Positions 10,986 through 21,705 are shown, numbered from the stretch's first letter. The stretch is 64,000 nucleotides of DNA from Pseudoips prasinana (GCA_951640165.1 OX621249.1:26083201-26147200), one strand, 5' to 3'. A program made the numbers and translations. The notes: a model not told the origin generated them from the sequence alone.

Positions 10986-10998
10986 CTGTTTAGGATTT

Positions 10999-11412
10999 TT
11001 AATATTTCGTGTGACCTCCGCTGACATTGCCTTCAGACCAACGCGTGTTATTTTTACGCCACAAATGCAGTCTTCCTTTTTGGCACGATTTAAAAGATTT
11101 TTCGTCGGTGAATATTGTCGTCTCCCAATCAAAGTCCAAATATTCCCGGGCAAAACTTAACCTCTCCTCTTTATGCCGTTGGGTTAAAAATGGTTTCTTA
11201 GCTGGCGCTCGGTGATGAAGACCTTCGGCATGGAGTATGCGGCGAACGGTGCGTACTGATGTGCCGAACTCATCGGCAAAACGCCTTGTTGGGATGAAAC
11301 CATTCGTCTCATATTCCGCTACCATATAACGTCGCTGAGGCTGGCTAATAAGAGGTGGTCTTCCCCTCCTCTCACGACTGTTCAGGCTACCTTCTTCCTC
11401 AAATCTCTTCAC
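10999..11412 (-). pseudogene. Tc1/mariner-type transposase fragment
   Basis: The minus-strand frame encodes about 137 residues: a helix-turn-helix region (RRFADEFGTSVRTVRRIL), then HRAPAKKPFLTQRHKEERL and the first catalytic aspartate block TIFTDEKSF, ending NNTRWSEGNVS. The rest of the catalytic core is missing, and the start lies in a poly-A-like run. Unlike the intact Tc1 at 27654 it belongs to another lineage. Dead remnant. Confidence 0.8.
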
Positions 11413-12023
11413 CCAACGACTAACAGTCTCTCTCTAAAAAAAAAAAATATATATTACACACTTGCAACACGCGATTAATCTACCATTATATTTTGTAGGT
11501 ATCGTATCATCACATAAAATTAAAAAAATAAGCTTACGCATAAGCCGGTTTCATTCGATATTTGAGATATATTAAGGCCATTCGAATATAGGGCCACAAT
11601 ATTTGCCTTGGCTTCAATACTGATATTAGCCTGCATATTGAATTCAGAAGAATACTAAAATAGCAGCAACAAGATAACACAAACGCTCGTAACTATGTTC
11701 ACCAACCAACAACAGCGAATAGTGGAATAATTTATGTGAACTAGTAAAGTAGTTAAAATATGAAGGTATATTTACAAAGTGAACTTATCACTTTGTTTCA
11801 AATCTACCCTCATATTGTAATAACGACGCTAAGATTGAAAATAATTGTAAAACGAAAGAATCTTCGTTTAGTTGTGGAATATTTAACATATTTGTTAGCA
11901 AATCGGCATTCTTATTTCACATTAATACTTAAAAAATATTTTTCATGTTTGGTGTGAGACTCGAACCCGAACGTTCGCCATGCGAGGCACAGTGCTAACC
12001 ACTTTAGCCACCGTAACGCTTAC
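11413..12023. other. AT-rich spacer with a minus-strand SINE head
   Basis: 11413-11950 shows no gene. At 11952-12023, read on the minus strand, there is a tRNA-like head (TGGCTAAAGTGGTTAGCAC and GGTTCGAGTC) without an obvious body. Confidence 0.5.
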
Positions 12024-12097
12024 GATACTTATTGAAATTTGTAATAACAATCATAAGCGGGCAACAAGTTGCCAATGTGTAGTGTTGTCAAACGTTC

Positions 12098-12295
12098 TTA
12101 TAGAAGAAGGTCATAAGTACAACTAATATTGCTATGCCACGGTTTTGTGAGATTGCTAGTCGACTTCTGGCTGTTACTGTACGTGCCAAAGACAATTACA
12201 TCGTCCACATAAACAAAAATTTTCATACATAAATGATCATAAAATGAAAAGTACTGGGCCAGACTATATAAAATATTTATGGGACCAAATGGCAA
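12098..12295 (-). pseudogene. LTR-retrotransposon reverse transcriptase scrap
   Basis: The frame includes PFGPIN..LAQYF and FVYVDDVIVFG, which resembles the PFG and YxDD region of Gypsy/BEL-type reverse transcriptases. Only about 60 residues survive, with no LTR or flanking domain found. The family call is tentative. Confidence 0.5.
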
Positions 12296-12404
12296 CTGTG
12301 ACGCATCAAATTAAAAAAGAAGCACGTAAATCGGATCATAAATCTCCGAGTAGTCGGTTTACATACATAAAAAAACCGGGCAACTTGAGAACCTCCTCCT
12401 TTGA

Positions 12405-13012
12405 AGTCAGTTAAAAATAAAAAAGTGGCGAAGTGCGAGTCGGACTCGCGCATCAAGGGTTTCATAGCAGCAAGTATTTGAATTAATTAAATGAAAGGTA
12501 AATTACGGTTTAAGATTTATGACGTATAAAAAAACTACTTACTAGATCTCGTTCAAACCAATTTTCGGTGGAAGTTTGCATGGTAATGTTCATTATATCT
12601 TTTTTCAGTTTTATCTTTTTCTTATTTTAGAAGTTACACACAGTTAGAAAGACACTCATTAGATCACTTTGGAAGTGCCCCTCGCGCAATCTATTCAGTT
12701 TAGAAAAAAATGATATTAGAAACCTCAATATCATTTTTGAAGATCTATCCATAAATAGCCCACATGTACGATGGAAAAAAATTGTTGATTTTCAGTTCTA
12801 TGTATGGGGAACCCCCAAAATTATTATTTCTTTTTACTATTTTTGTGTGAAAATCTTAATGCGGTTCTAAGAATACTTCTACTTACCAAGTTTAAATAGC
12901 TCTTATAGTTTCGGAAAAAAGTGGCTGTGACATACGGACGGACAGACAGACAGACAGACATGACGAATGTATAAGTGTTCCGTTTTTTGCCATTTGGCTA
13001 CGAAACCCTAAT
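12405..13012 (+). repeat. Repeat F copy (about 600 bp)
   Basis: Begins near AAGTGCGAGTCGGACTCGCG and ends with GCCATTTGGCTACGAAACCC after a GACGGACAGACAGACAGACA run. The same order is seen at 40912-41520. It is a common lepidopteran-type repeat with a CGGACTCG palindrome near the start; its class is unknown to me and it encodes no protein. Confidence 0.7.
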
Positions 13013-13039
13013 ATAACTACTTAAGAGTAATTACAATCA

Positions 13040-13230
13040 TGTGTGTTGACTCAGAACAACTCAATCCCAAGCACTTTTGTCACTTAAATAATCAGAAATA
13101 TTGTAATATGCCCTGGAATACAATTTGGCTTTAATATTTATTTTAAACTTATTCGTAGACAATTCTCCAATATAATTGGGAAGTTTGTTATAGAATCTAA
13201 TACATTGCATATAGGTACTATAGCTTATAT
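13040..13230 (-). pseudogene. LINE 3'-terminal coding fragment
   Basis: Minus-strand translation gives RFYNKLPNYIGELSTNKFK and then SDYLSDKSAWD and a stop, the C-terminus of a jockey-group LINE protein. Matching ends are at 43310-43460 (plus) and 45905-46130 (minus). The N-terminal side is cut by a MITE at 13231. Confidence 0.75.
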
Positions 13231-13634
13231 ACAGTCTGGCCGAATAGTTGACGTTCAAACGCAAAGATAATTTATGATGAGGAGTATCCGTATCACCCCC
13301 ATGTATGTTCTACGATTTTGCGTAGTTTTCGAGATAGAAGTGTTTTTAATATTTTTTTCTTAAAGTTTTAGATTTTTTTCTTGTTCTGTTAAACATTTCT
13401 GGTTCAGTTTTTTGTGACAACTCTAACACCCTATAAAGCATGGTTTATCTAATCATTGCAGAACTGACTTAGAATTTATTCGAAAGTTTAAAATTAGGGT
13501 TTGTGCTCAGGACTCATAAATTTTAAAGTATCAAAAACACGCAAACCTTAGATCAGACATGGGGCTGATTCGGTTACTCCTCATCAAAAAGTATCTAAAT
13601 TTTGCGTTTGAACGTCAACGCGTCGGCCACCCTG
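13231..13634. mobile_element. MITE K with inverted termini
   Basis: The left end ACAGTCTGGCCGAATAGTTG..GACGTTCAAACGCAAA (two parts) is mirrored at the right end (TTTGCGTTTGAACGTC..GGCCACCCTGT). The inverted repeats are about 35 bp with a few mismatches and continue weakly into GATGAGGAGTA. TATA lies on both sides. Non-coding. Confidence 0.75.
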
Positions 13635-13640
13635 TATACT

Positions 13641-14150
13641 AATAACACATAGACTATAATTTATCAAGTTTATAAAGTGAAACCGGGGGCACAGCTAGTA
13701 TTATAATAATAGACACATAACCAAATTGAAGACCCTATTTTTTAAGTTAGTTAAAAAGAGCAATTATTTCTGCAACTCAACTAACTAAACTGTCCGGTTT
13801 GTAGTGCTGAGATGAAACAATATAATTTTTATAACTAGGTATTTACCTTTAATAAGTGACATACTTTTGTCAGCATTTTTTATTAATGAAATTATTATTA
13901 TTATAAATGAAAATAAAAAGCAACTTCTTACTAATATTATAAACTAACACCCGGTAGACGTTGCAGCAACTTGCTGAACTTGGAGTCTGATCAGAGCGCC
14001 CCCTATGGCTATTCCAATTGTAAATCCAAAATTTATATATATATATATCATATAAAAATATCTTGCTTTCTTTATTTTAAGTAGGTTAGTTTAACAGATA
14101 ATGCTGATTATGCTTACCCTGAATGAACTATAGCAAATGCATTAAAAAAA
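13641..14150. other. Helitron end and AT-rich spacer
   Basis: 13641-13702 is the 3' end of a Lep1-type Helitron (AACACATAGACTATAATTTA..GAAACCGGGGGCACAGCTAGT). 13703-14150 shows no gene. Confidence 0.5.
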
Positions 14151-14520
14151 ACATAAAATTTATTCTAATATTTTATTTCATTTTGAAAACATCATAAATA
14201 ACAAATGCTTCTTTATAAACGTAACACGTTTATAAAGAAGCATTTACAAGCGTTTACACTTAATTCTTTCTAATAAATGAATATTACATAGTAGGAAAAC
14301 TTTCATTTAATGCCGTCAAATATATAATAACTAGCAAATATATCTCTCAAATAAATGGGATGATATCCCATTTATTTTGGGCAGTATGAAATTGAAAGTA
14401 TATTGTGCTGAATATTTTAAATTATTAATCACACACAAAATAAATAAGTTACTGCATTTATTAATTTTTTGTATGTTTAATATTCTAAGATATTCAACAT
14501 ATGTTTGTAGTCATTAAATT
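14150..14520 (+). repeat. Unit repeated at 27505-27653 and 29298-29690
   Basis: Matching stretches include TTTTATTTCATTTTGAAAAC and TTTCATTTAATGCCGTCAAA, followed by ATTTATTTTG/AGTATGAAATTGAAAGTA. The copy near 27.6-29.3 kb is split by the Tc1 element, and this copy is the empty version of that site (CGTCAAATATATAATAAC). It is part of the duplicated segment carrying short secreted genes 1 and 2. Confidence 0.8.
14203..14245. repeat. Perfect palindrome, 20-bp arms
   Basis: Arms 14203-14222 and 14226-14245 (AAATGCTTCTTTATAAACGT and its complement) around AAC. The two paralogous copies (near 27553 and 29403) have no palindrome here, so it arose after duplication. Confidence 0.92.
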
Positions 14521-14551
14521 AAAGCTTTGCGTGTAAGTCTATCAATTTATT

Positions 14552-14701
14552 GGTTCTCGAGTGACGACCACGAAACTGAAGACGCAGCGTGGGCAGGCCC
14601 CCTACAAGGTGTACCGACGATGGTACTGGATGTTGGTAGCACAAGACCGGCCATTATGGAGATCTTTGAGGGAGGCCATTGTTGACGTCGTTCGGTTGAT
14701 A
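14552..14701 (+). repeat. RTE 3' fragment forming gene 1 3' UTR (antisense)
   Basis: TCTCGAGTGACGACCACGAA..GACGCAGCGTGGGCAGGCC..GAGATCTTTGAGGGAGGCC matches the RTE 3' coding end at 20835-21011. It ends at the stop codon of short secreted gene 1. It lacks about 12 bases around CAGCAGTGG, a deletion shared with the gene 2 copy at 29716-29865, so both derive from one insertion. On the minus strand, AATAAA (14546-14551) lies just past it. Confidence 0.85.
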
Positions 14702-15929
14702 TTATGCTTGCGGCAGTGTGGTTCCTAGGTTTTGTATAGTTTTGAATTCATCCGTTTTCCCCTTACGGATATCATACACATCGCCATTGTGAATGTATAC
14801 ATATTTTGTATAGCAAGTGCATGGCGGCGGAGGAGGACGAAACAGATCATATAAACACGCATCAACTGTCGTCTGAACTTGTGGGTTCCCTGTAAACAAT
14901 AAATACAAATTACTTACTTATCGTATGATCATAACAGCTGAAAGAAGTCCACAGCTGGACAAGCCTCCCCAATACCCTTGGGGGTATGCCATATTCGCCA
15001 CGCTTGGCAGACGGGTTGGCGATCGCAGTAACTTATCGTATGGACAGTGGTTGTGGTGTCAGAATTGTTCAAGCCGCCCAGTAGGTCTCTGACATGGGTT
15101 AACGACTGCTGTCTAATGACTACAGCATTGGGACGCTCATAAATTAAACCACTTGAGTGGTCACCCATCTATGGACTGACTTGCGCGAGCATTCGAGTAA
15201 AACATATCTAACCATCTTCTGTTCTATTACAGGAAAATTAAAGGAAATAATGTTGTTACTTATAGCCTTTATTCTGTAAAGAGACCAAATATGAATTACT
15301 GTAATGGTTCTAAAATAAAATAAATAAGAAAGGTTTTAATCACGTAGACTTTAAAAATGCTCTTGTAAATAGTGAGAACATGTTTGTAGTAATATAAAAT
15401 TAATTTATAATTATTTCTTTGTACATATTTACAATTAGTTTTATTTTATAATAGTAATGATATTTAGCTAGCTTATACACATTAAGTTATTGTCAAAATC
15501 ATGTGTAGGTTTAATTACCGAAATTTAAAATTTTAGCTATATCTTTACTACATATTGTCTGAATGGTACTGTCTATATTTAGGTACGAATTAAATATTAT
15601 TATTATGGCGGACCTTGTGTTTATAACGACGGTCACGCTTAAATGGTACCACCGGATCCAATGCGCCCCAACTGAGAAGACTCAGTGAAACAAACTCAGC
15701 AGGTGTCTCTACTACCGGTCGCTACATCTAAGGTCTCTACGCAAGATCTCACCGGGAAAGGAACGTAGGAACGCGATGCTTTATGGATCAAACTTCTTAG
15801 GTTACGGAATCTCGTAGATAGTAGTGGTACTGAATTTTCCGACAGGATACTTAAGATAAAATGCAACTTACATGATATCCCGATGGTGGCAACAAATAAC
15901 AGGACGACGAGTTTGTTGAATCCGAACAT
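14702..15929 (-). CDS. Short secreted protein 1 (81 aa, two exons)
   Basis: I do not recognise this family. Exon 1 is 15872-15929 (58 nt): ATG, then a signal peptide with the hydrophobic core KLVVLLFVATIGIS, and a GTAAGT donor in phase 1. Exon 2 is 14889-14702, after a TTTACAG acceptor. The join (T plus GG) gives Trp, and the frame runs to TAA at 14702-14704 for 246 coding nt in all. The mature peptide starts WNPQVQTTVDAC, has a PPPPP run followed by CTC, then YVYIHNGDVYDI and a polar tail. Three Cys suggest an extracellular fold or a disulphide-linked dimer. Its closest relative is gene 2 at 29866-31536; gene 3 at 39448 shares the exon layout and the GDVY core. A TATA box lies 42 bases upstream of the ATG. 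The intron holds an RTE-derived element and a SINE. Function unknown; splicing is inferred. Confidence 0.8.
14928..15190 (-). repeat. RTE-derived deleted element and SINE E in intron
   Basis: Read on the minus strand, 15030-14987 matches the RTE 5' region (GCGATCGCCAACCCGTCTGC, compare 17990-18030) and 14972-14938 matches the RTE 3' end (GTCCAGCTGTGGACTTCTTT). The 2.9 kb between them in the full RTE is absent, as in a short internally deleted element. 15068-15190 is SINE E. The same pair sits in the intron of gene 2 (30080-30360). Confidence 0.75.
15330..15715 (-). repeat. Repeat G, minus-strand copy
   Basis: Reverse complement of the repeat seen at 360-744 plus 10141-10200. Examples are ACGTAGACTTTAAAAATGC at the low end and GGATCCAATGCGCCCCAACT at the high end. 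It fills most of the intron of gene 1 near exon 1. Confidence 0.75.
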
Positions 15930-15970
15930 GATTGCAGTTAGTGGATGAATGAATAAGAATTCTCTCCACA

Positions 15971-15980
15971 TTCTTATATA
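15971..15980 (-). promoter_or_regulatory. TATA box of short secreted gene 1
   Basis: The minus strand reads TATATATAAG about 42 bases before the ATG at 15929. The initiator position reads TCATTC, where the paralogue at 31555 has TCAGTC. The alignable promoter supports both genes being real. Confidence 0.65.
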
Positions 15981-16139
15981 TACAGATCAAGTATCAGTTA
16001 ATTCAAATGACGTACTTATCGTATATAAAACTTAATTATAAAATGTTGAGAGACGGTTAGCATTATTCTGTTTATTTGGAAATTCCAATTATTATCTGTA
16101 TAACGTATTTTTTTATCATTATTGTTTCATAATAATATT

Positions 16140-16390
16140 AATAAACTTGACTGGCCTGTTTGGTCTAGAACTGACCACGATTATTTGTTCTCTGTCTGGG
16201 GGCTATGTATCTATGATTTGTATTTAGAAAGAATATAGGCAGTGGCTTTACTATGGCAACTAGACAACTAATAAGCATTCTTAGTTTAGATCCCAAACTA
16301 AGCAGAGCTTATTCTATGGATACCAGATAACTGATATACTACATATACCTACTAACTACTTTTGTAAATACGTTAAAAATTAATTAATCA
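16140..16390. repeat. SINE A variant and SINE B 3' end
   Basis: 16153-16290 resembles an older SINE A variant (CACGATTATTTGTTCTCTGTC, also at 34920-35040). 16290-16375 is a minus-strand SINE B 3' end (CCAAACTAAGCAGAGCTT). The same junction recurs at 35040-35160. Confidence 0.6.
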
Positions 16391-16399
16391 ATCGTTAAA

Positions 16400-16715
16400 A
16401 CGATGTTCGGCGACTTAGCTGGTAGAGCCGTAGGTCGAGGCTTCGATTCCCGACCTGGGGCTCCGCCGGCTAAGTCACCGAACATCGATTTCTTAAATGG
16501 CGTTCAAATGAATAAAAGTTAAAAATGACTTAATCAATCCTTAAATCGGCTTCAATTGACAATCGATTCCGGACCATTTATGACGTCACATGTGCACATG
16601 AAAGCCGATTTAACCGGCTAAGTCGGCTTCCTGAGCACATGTGACGTTGAAGCCGATTTAACGATTGATTAAGTAATTTTTAACCTTACTTACCCGGTAG
16701 TGACTTAGCCGGTAG
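16400..16715. mobile_element. Foldback MITE with tRNA-like loop
   Basis: CGATGTTCGGCGACTTAGCT at 16402 is mirrored by GGCTAAGTCACCGAACATCG near 16470. The loop holds a T-arm-like CTTCGATTCCCGACC. Further inward pairs (AAATCGGCTTC and GAAGCCGATTT, with flanking GATTGATTAAGT) extend to 16715. Related elements are at 23710-23970 and, more diverged, 60595-60795. Confidence 0.7.
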
Positions 16716-16719
16716 AGCC

Positions 16720-16990
16720 CCAGGACAGATATTTGTGTGCATGAACATGTCTGTTTGTACTGAGTCTGGGTGAATGTATGTACAAAAGAAAGGTAGTATA
16801 TCAGTTATCTGGTTTCCATAGTACAAGCTCTGCTTAGTTTTGAATCAGATGGCCGTGTGTATAATGTCCCAAGTTATTATTATTACAGAAAAATACAATA
16901 CAATATTTTGGTCCGACCCGGGAGTTGAACCTAGGACGACATTATCTGCGGTTCAACATGCTACTGCTGGACATACGAGGTAGTTTTACT
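16720..16990 (+). repeat. SINE B and SINE C-like tail
   Basis: 16722-16888 is a SINE B body from CCCAGGACAGATATTTGTGT through TATCTGGTTTCCATAGTAC. 16905-16990 is a degraded family C head on the minus strand. 16990-17840 holds no gene that I can defend. Confidence 0.65.
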
Positions 16991-17852
16991 ATCAGGTTGA
17001 TAAGGAAGAGCCTTTAACTTTAAACACACTTAATGGAATTCCCAAAGACATTAAAACAAACCCAACTTTTATCTGTTATTGATGCACTTTGAACTTTTCT
17101 TTACCCACATATCTTATTGACTGAATATTACTATGACAGGTATTATTATTAGTAAGTCTTCTTCCTAGCGAGTCGATGGCAATCTAAATTGTGTCCGCCC
17201 AGAACCTGGCCACGAGAATCGCATTATGAGTAGCTTCCATCAGTTCTTTAAGCGTGCAGTTGTAAGGGCACGCGCGTCATGATAGCAAGTGTCCCATTGT
17301 CTGTGGGACTTGCATTGCAGGCTGCGATCATTGATATATCCCCACCTCAACAAGTTGTCCCTGCTACGACCAACCTGGGTTCGAAGCCTATTTAATCACT
17401 TCCAGGCTAGCCAAGGCAGTGTCCTTCCAGGGGCGAGACTTTCAGATGGTGGAACAAATGGTGTAGGAAGTATAGCAAGTAATACGCCTAGTATTGACTC
17501 TTTCTTGACATTTTTTCTTCCTAGCATTCGGAACTTTAAGGAAGACCAACAGCACATAAAAACGGTTATAAAAAGCTATCAATAGAAATTGAAGGCCAAT
17601 TTCAGGTCTCCACGAATGGAAGTGGTATATGTTATATATATGTGATCATCTGAAATTAATTTATTTAAGTCTAAGTGTTAAATTTAGAGAAAAAGTCTAG
17701 GCTGAGTACCTGTTTCACTGTTTCAGTTTTATTGACAAATATGCCAAAATGAAAAGATTTAATTTGTTTATTTAACAAATTGCTTGTTCGGCATAGGAAT
17801 GCATTTTGACAATAGTTTGTTGATACTAAAGGAAGATTCTAAAGGAAGATGA

Positions 17853-20800
17853 TTGCTGTGTGGTGACGGCCTAAGAATATCACCACCCCCTCTCATCCCG
17901 TGGGGGGACGTAAAAGTCGTCCCGAGGGAAATATATACACCAGAGAACGGGCAGCAGCGTTCTCCTGAGTACCATGTTCACCTTACTGCGATCGCCAACC
18001 CGTCTGCCAAGCGTGGCGATTATGGCAAATCCCCTCAAATGATGGACACAACTAAACCGCGGCCCCCAGTCCCCGGCAGCCCTGCTATTCCCAGCCGTGG
18101 TAACAGCCGTGGTTACGGCAGGGCAGGGGGTGCTAAGAATCCCCGGCAGATTCCACGTTACCAAAAACGACGACCTCTGGCCCTGGCAACGTTTAACACA
18201 CGAACACTGCGCTCCGACGAGAAGATAACCGAACTGGAGGAAGAACTGAGCAGCTTACATTGGGATATTGTAGGATTATCTGAAGTCCGAAGAGAGGGGG
18301 AGGACTCGATAATATTGAAATCCGGAAACCTGCTCTATTACCGGGAGGGTGACCAACTATCCCAAGGTGGTGTCGGGTTCATAGTCCACAAGTCCCTCGT
18401 GAACAACGTAGTGAAAATCGAGAGTGTGTCGACGAGGGTTGCGTACCTTATACTCAGAATCACCAGGCGGTATTCGCTGAAGGTTATACAGGTATACGCA
18501 CCTACTTCGACATACTCCGATGATGCAGTCGAGGTCATGTATGAGGACATTTCCAGAGCCATACATACCTCGAACACTTATTTCACTGTGGTCATGGGGG
18601 ACTTCAACGCGAAGCTGGGCAAACGAATCGGTGATGAGCTGAAAGTGGGGCAATTTGGAACCGGGGATCGGAACCCCCGAGGCCAGATGTTGGCTGACTT
18701 CATGGAGAAGGAGGGTCTCTTTATGATGAATTCCTTCTTCAGGAAGCCGGCACATCGTAAATGGACCTGGGTGAGCCCCGATGGGAAAACTAAAAACGAG
18801 ATAGACTTCATCCTGTCGACGAGGAGACAAGTATTCAATGATGTCTCTGTGATCAATGCGGTTAAGACCGGGAGCGATCACAGACTGGTCAGAGGCTCAT
18901 TGAACCTAAATGTCAAACTCGAGAGGTCCCGACTGATGAAGTCTACGCTCCGTCCCATACCGTTCCACCTCCAAAACCCCGAACCCTTTCAACTCGAACT
19001 TCAGAACCGATTCGAATGCCTAGCAGACTGTGAAGAAGTGGATACATACCACGACAGGTTCGTGGAAGCTGTCCATACGGCCGGGTCTAACTTCTACAAA
19101 ACCCGCCGTACAAATGGAACCAAAAAGATCTCCGACCATACCCTATAGCTTATGGAAGAAAGGCGGAAAATGATTCTAACATCCTCATGTGATGCTGCCA
19201 GATACAGGCAGCTCAACAGACAAATCTCAAAGTCTCTGACTCGCGACACACGCCAATTTAATACTATTAGTATAAAAGAGGCCATCGAGCGGAATAGAGG
19301 CTCTAAAGTGTTCGCAAGAGATTTGTCTATTGGGCAAAGCCAACTGACGAAGCTGAAGACTGAGGATGGTAGAATCGTCACGTCAAAACCAGAGTTGCTA
19401 GGTGAGATCGAGAAGTTCTACGGACAGTTATACATGACAACGCGACTTCCTGTCAATAGTCATGCCGATCCAAGAGCAAGACTAACCCGACACTACACCC
19501 AAGATATCCCGGACGTCAGCCTGTACGAGATTAGAATGGCTCTCAAACAACTAAAAAACAACAAGGCGCCGGGTGATGATGGAGTTACAGCTGAGCTTCT
19601 GAAGGCGGGTGGTACACCGATCCTACGGGCCCTTCAGAAGTTATTCAACTCCGTCATACTCGAAGGTCAAACGCCAAAAGCATGGCACAGGAGTGTGGTG
19701 GTGCTTTTCTTCAAAAAGGGCGATAAAACCCTATTGAAGAATTACAGACCCATCTCACTGCTGAGCCATGTTTACAAGTTGTTTTCGAGAGTCATTACGA
19801 ATCGTCTCGCACGAAGGTTTGACGACTTCCAGCCTCCCGAACAAGCCGGATTCCGAAAAGGCTACAGTACCATAGACCACATACATACGCTGCGGCAAGT
19901 TATACAGAAGACAGAGGAGTATAACCAGCCATTATGCTTAGCGTTTGTGGACTATGAGAAAGCCTTTGATTCTATCGAAACATGGGCCGTGCTGAGGTCT
20001 CTTCAAAGGTGCCAAATTGACTATCGGTATGTCCAGGTGTTAAAGTGTTTGTACGAAAACGCCACCATGTCAATCCGACTTCAGGACCAGAACTCGAAAC
20101 CTATTCAATTGCAGCGAGGCGTGAGACAGGGAGACGTCATATCTCCGAAACTGTTCACCGCTGCATTGGAAGATGTTTTCAAGCTTCTGGACTGGGAAGG
20201 CTTTGGCATCAATGTCAATGGCGAGTACATCACCCACCTTAGATTTGCCGACGACATAGTAGTCATGGCTAAGACCCTTGACGACCTCGGTACAATGGTC
20301 GATGGCCTCAGTAGAGTCTCTCAACAAGTGGGTCTGAAAATGAACATGGATAAGACGAAAATCATGTCGAACATCCACGTTGCACCCACTCTAGTTAAGG
20401 TTGGAGACTCTGCACTCGAAGTTGTTGAGAACTATATTTACCTAGGACAGACCATCCAACTAGGTAGGTCCAACTTCGAAAAGGAGGTCAATCGTAGAAT
20501 CCAACTCGGCTGGGCAGCGTTCGGGAAGCTACGTAATATCTTCTCATCCCAAATACCGCAGTGTCTCAAGTCGAAAGTCTTCGACCAGTGTGTGTTGCCA
20601 GTGATGTCTTACGGAACAGAGACGTGGTCGCTCACTATGGGCCTTATCAGGCGGCTCAAGGTCACCCAAAGAGCAATGGAAAGGGCTATGCTTGGAGTTT
20701 CCCTGCGAGATCGAATAAGAAATGCTGAGATCCGCAGGCGAACTAAAGTAGCCGACATAGCCCAAAGAATTGCCAAACTGAAGTGGCAGTGGGCAGGGCA

Positions 20801-21019
20801 CATAGCTCGTAGAACTGACGGCCGATGGGGCAGAAAGGTTCTCGAGTGGCGACCACGAACCGGAAGACGCAGCGTGGGCAGGCCTCCTACACGGTGGACC
20901 GACGATCTTGTGCGGGTCGCGGGAAGCCGCTGGATGCGGGCAGCGCAGGACCGGCTATTGTGGAGATCCTTGGGGGAGGCCTTTGTCCAGCAGTGGACGT
21001 CTTTCGGCTGATATGACTG
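17853..21019 (+). mobile_element. Full-length RTE-clade LINE
   Basis: Flanked by a 12-bp direct repeat, AAAGGAAGATGA (17841-17852 and 21020-21031), which reads as the target-site duplication. It is 3167 bp long with one long frame covering almost the whole element, as in RTE elements. It interrupts an older minus-strand LINE fragment whose coding sequence is seen at 21031-21525. Its 3' end is the source sequence for fragments at 2228, 14552, 29716 and 38390, and its 5' plus 3' ends for the deleted elements in the introns of genes 1 and 2. Confidence 0.9.
18039..21011 (+). pseudogene. RTE endonuclease-reverse transcriptase, one amber stop
   Basis: One frame is open from the 5' end of the element except for TAG at 19146-19148. 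The first ATG in it is at 18039. The N-terminal apurinic endonuclease shows ATFNTRTLRS, IVGLSEVRREG, VYAPTSTYSDD, VMGDFNAKLG and GSDHRLV. After the stop, the reverse transcriptase shows NYRPISLLSHVYK, AGFRKGYSTIDHI, FVDYEKAFDSI, RGVRQGDVISP and the catalytic box RFADDIVVMA, ending QQWTSFG. Endonuclease and RT would be separated by the stop, so this copy should not move unless the stop is read through or is a base-call error. All visible catalytic motifs remain. Confidence 0.92.
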
Positions 21020-21031
21020 AAAGGAAGATGA

Positions 21032-21525
21032 AATGTTTTATGATATCTCACTGCCTTTGATGGAATATTAAATGAGACTCTGTTCAGTAAGTCAGAACAA
21101 TCAATGTCACCAGATATAATACGAAAAATATATGTTGAATCAGCTATTTCACGACGATTAGCTAGGGGCAAAATATGAAACTTGGCACATAATTCCAAGT
21201 AGCTCTGGGATCTATATGGATATTTAATGTGATAGCACAAATATTTAATTTTTTTTTCTGTACTTTTCCGATCCGATATATATAGGTATTGTAATGAGGA
21301 TTCCACACTTGGCTAGCATACTCAAGTATGCTGCGCACAAAAGTACAGTATAAGATTTTGTATGTTTTTGCCTCTTTAAAGTTACCTGATATCCTCATAA
21401 CAAATACTAAGGCCTGGGATGCCTTTTTCACAATATTATTAATATGTCCGTCAAACAGTAAATTGGAATCGTGTGTCACACCTAGGTCACGTATAGTATT
21501 AAGCTTCAAAAGCTTAAGCCCTTAA
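21032..21525 (-). pseudogene. Jockey-group LINE reverse transcriptase C-terminal part
   Basis: The minus frame reads IRDLGVTHDSNLLFDGHI, then VFVMRISGNFKEAKTYKILY and SILEYASQVWNPHY, followed after a frame change by IISGDIDCSDLLNRVSF. These are the region after the catalytic core and the extreme C-terminus of a jockey-type protein. It is interrupted downstream (in its own direction) by the RTE insertion. Confidence 0.8.
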
Positions 21526-21574
21526 GGGTGAATTCAGAAGGGATATTGTTCTTTTTTCCTGCTATACGTTGTTA

Positions 21575-21705
21575 CTGTACACATGTCTGGTTCGTCCTGA
21601 GTCTGGTCGTAATTGTATATGTAGTATATCAGTTATCTGGTTTCTATAGCTCCGCATACTTTGTGATCAGATGCCCGTATGTAAATAATGTCCCAGGATA
21701 TTACT
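21575..21705 (+). repeat. SINE B 3' part
   Basis: GTATATCAGTTATCTGGTTT, then TAAATAATGTCCCAGGATA; the head is missing. Confidence 0.6.

Noticed and set aside
17880..18881. Minus-strand open frames of 79-174 residues over the RTE
   Set aside because: They lie antisense to strong endonuclease motifs and have no domain of their own.
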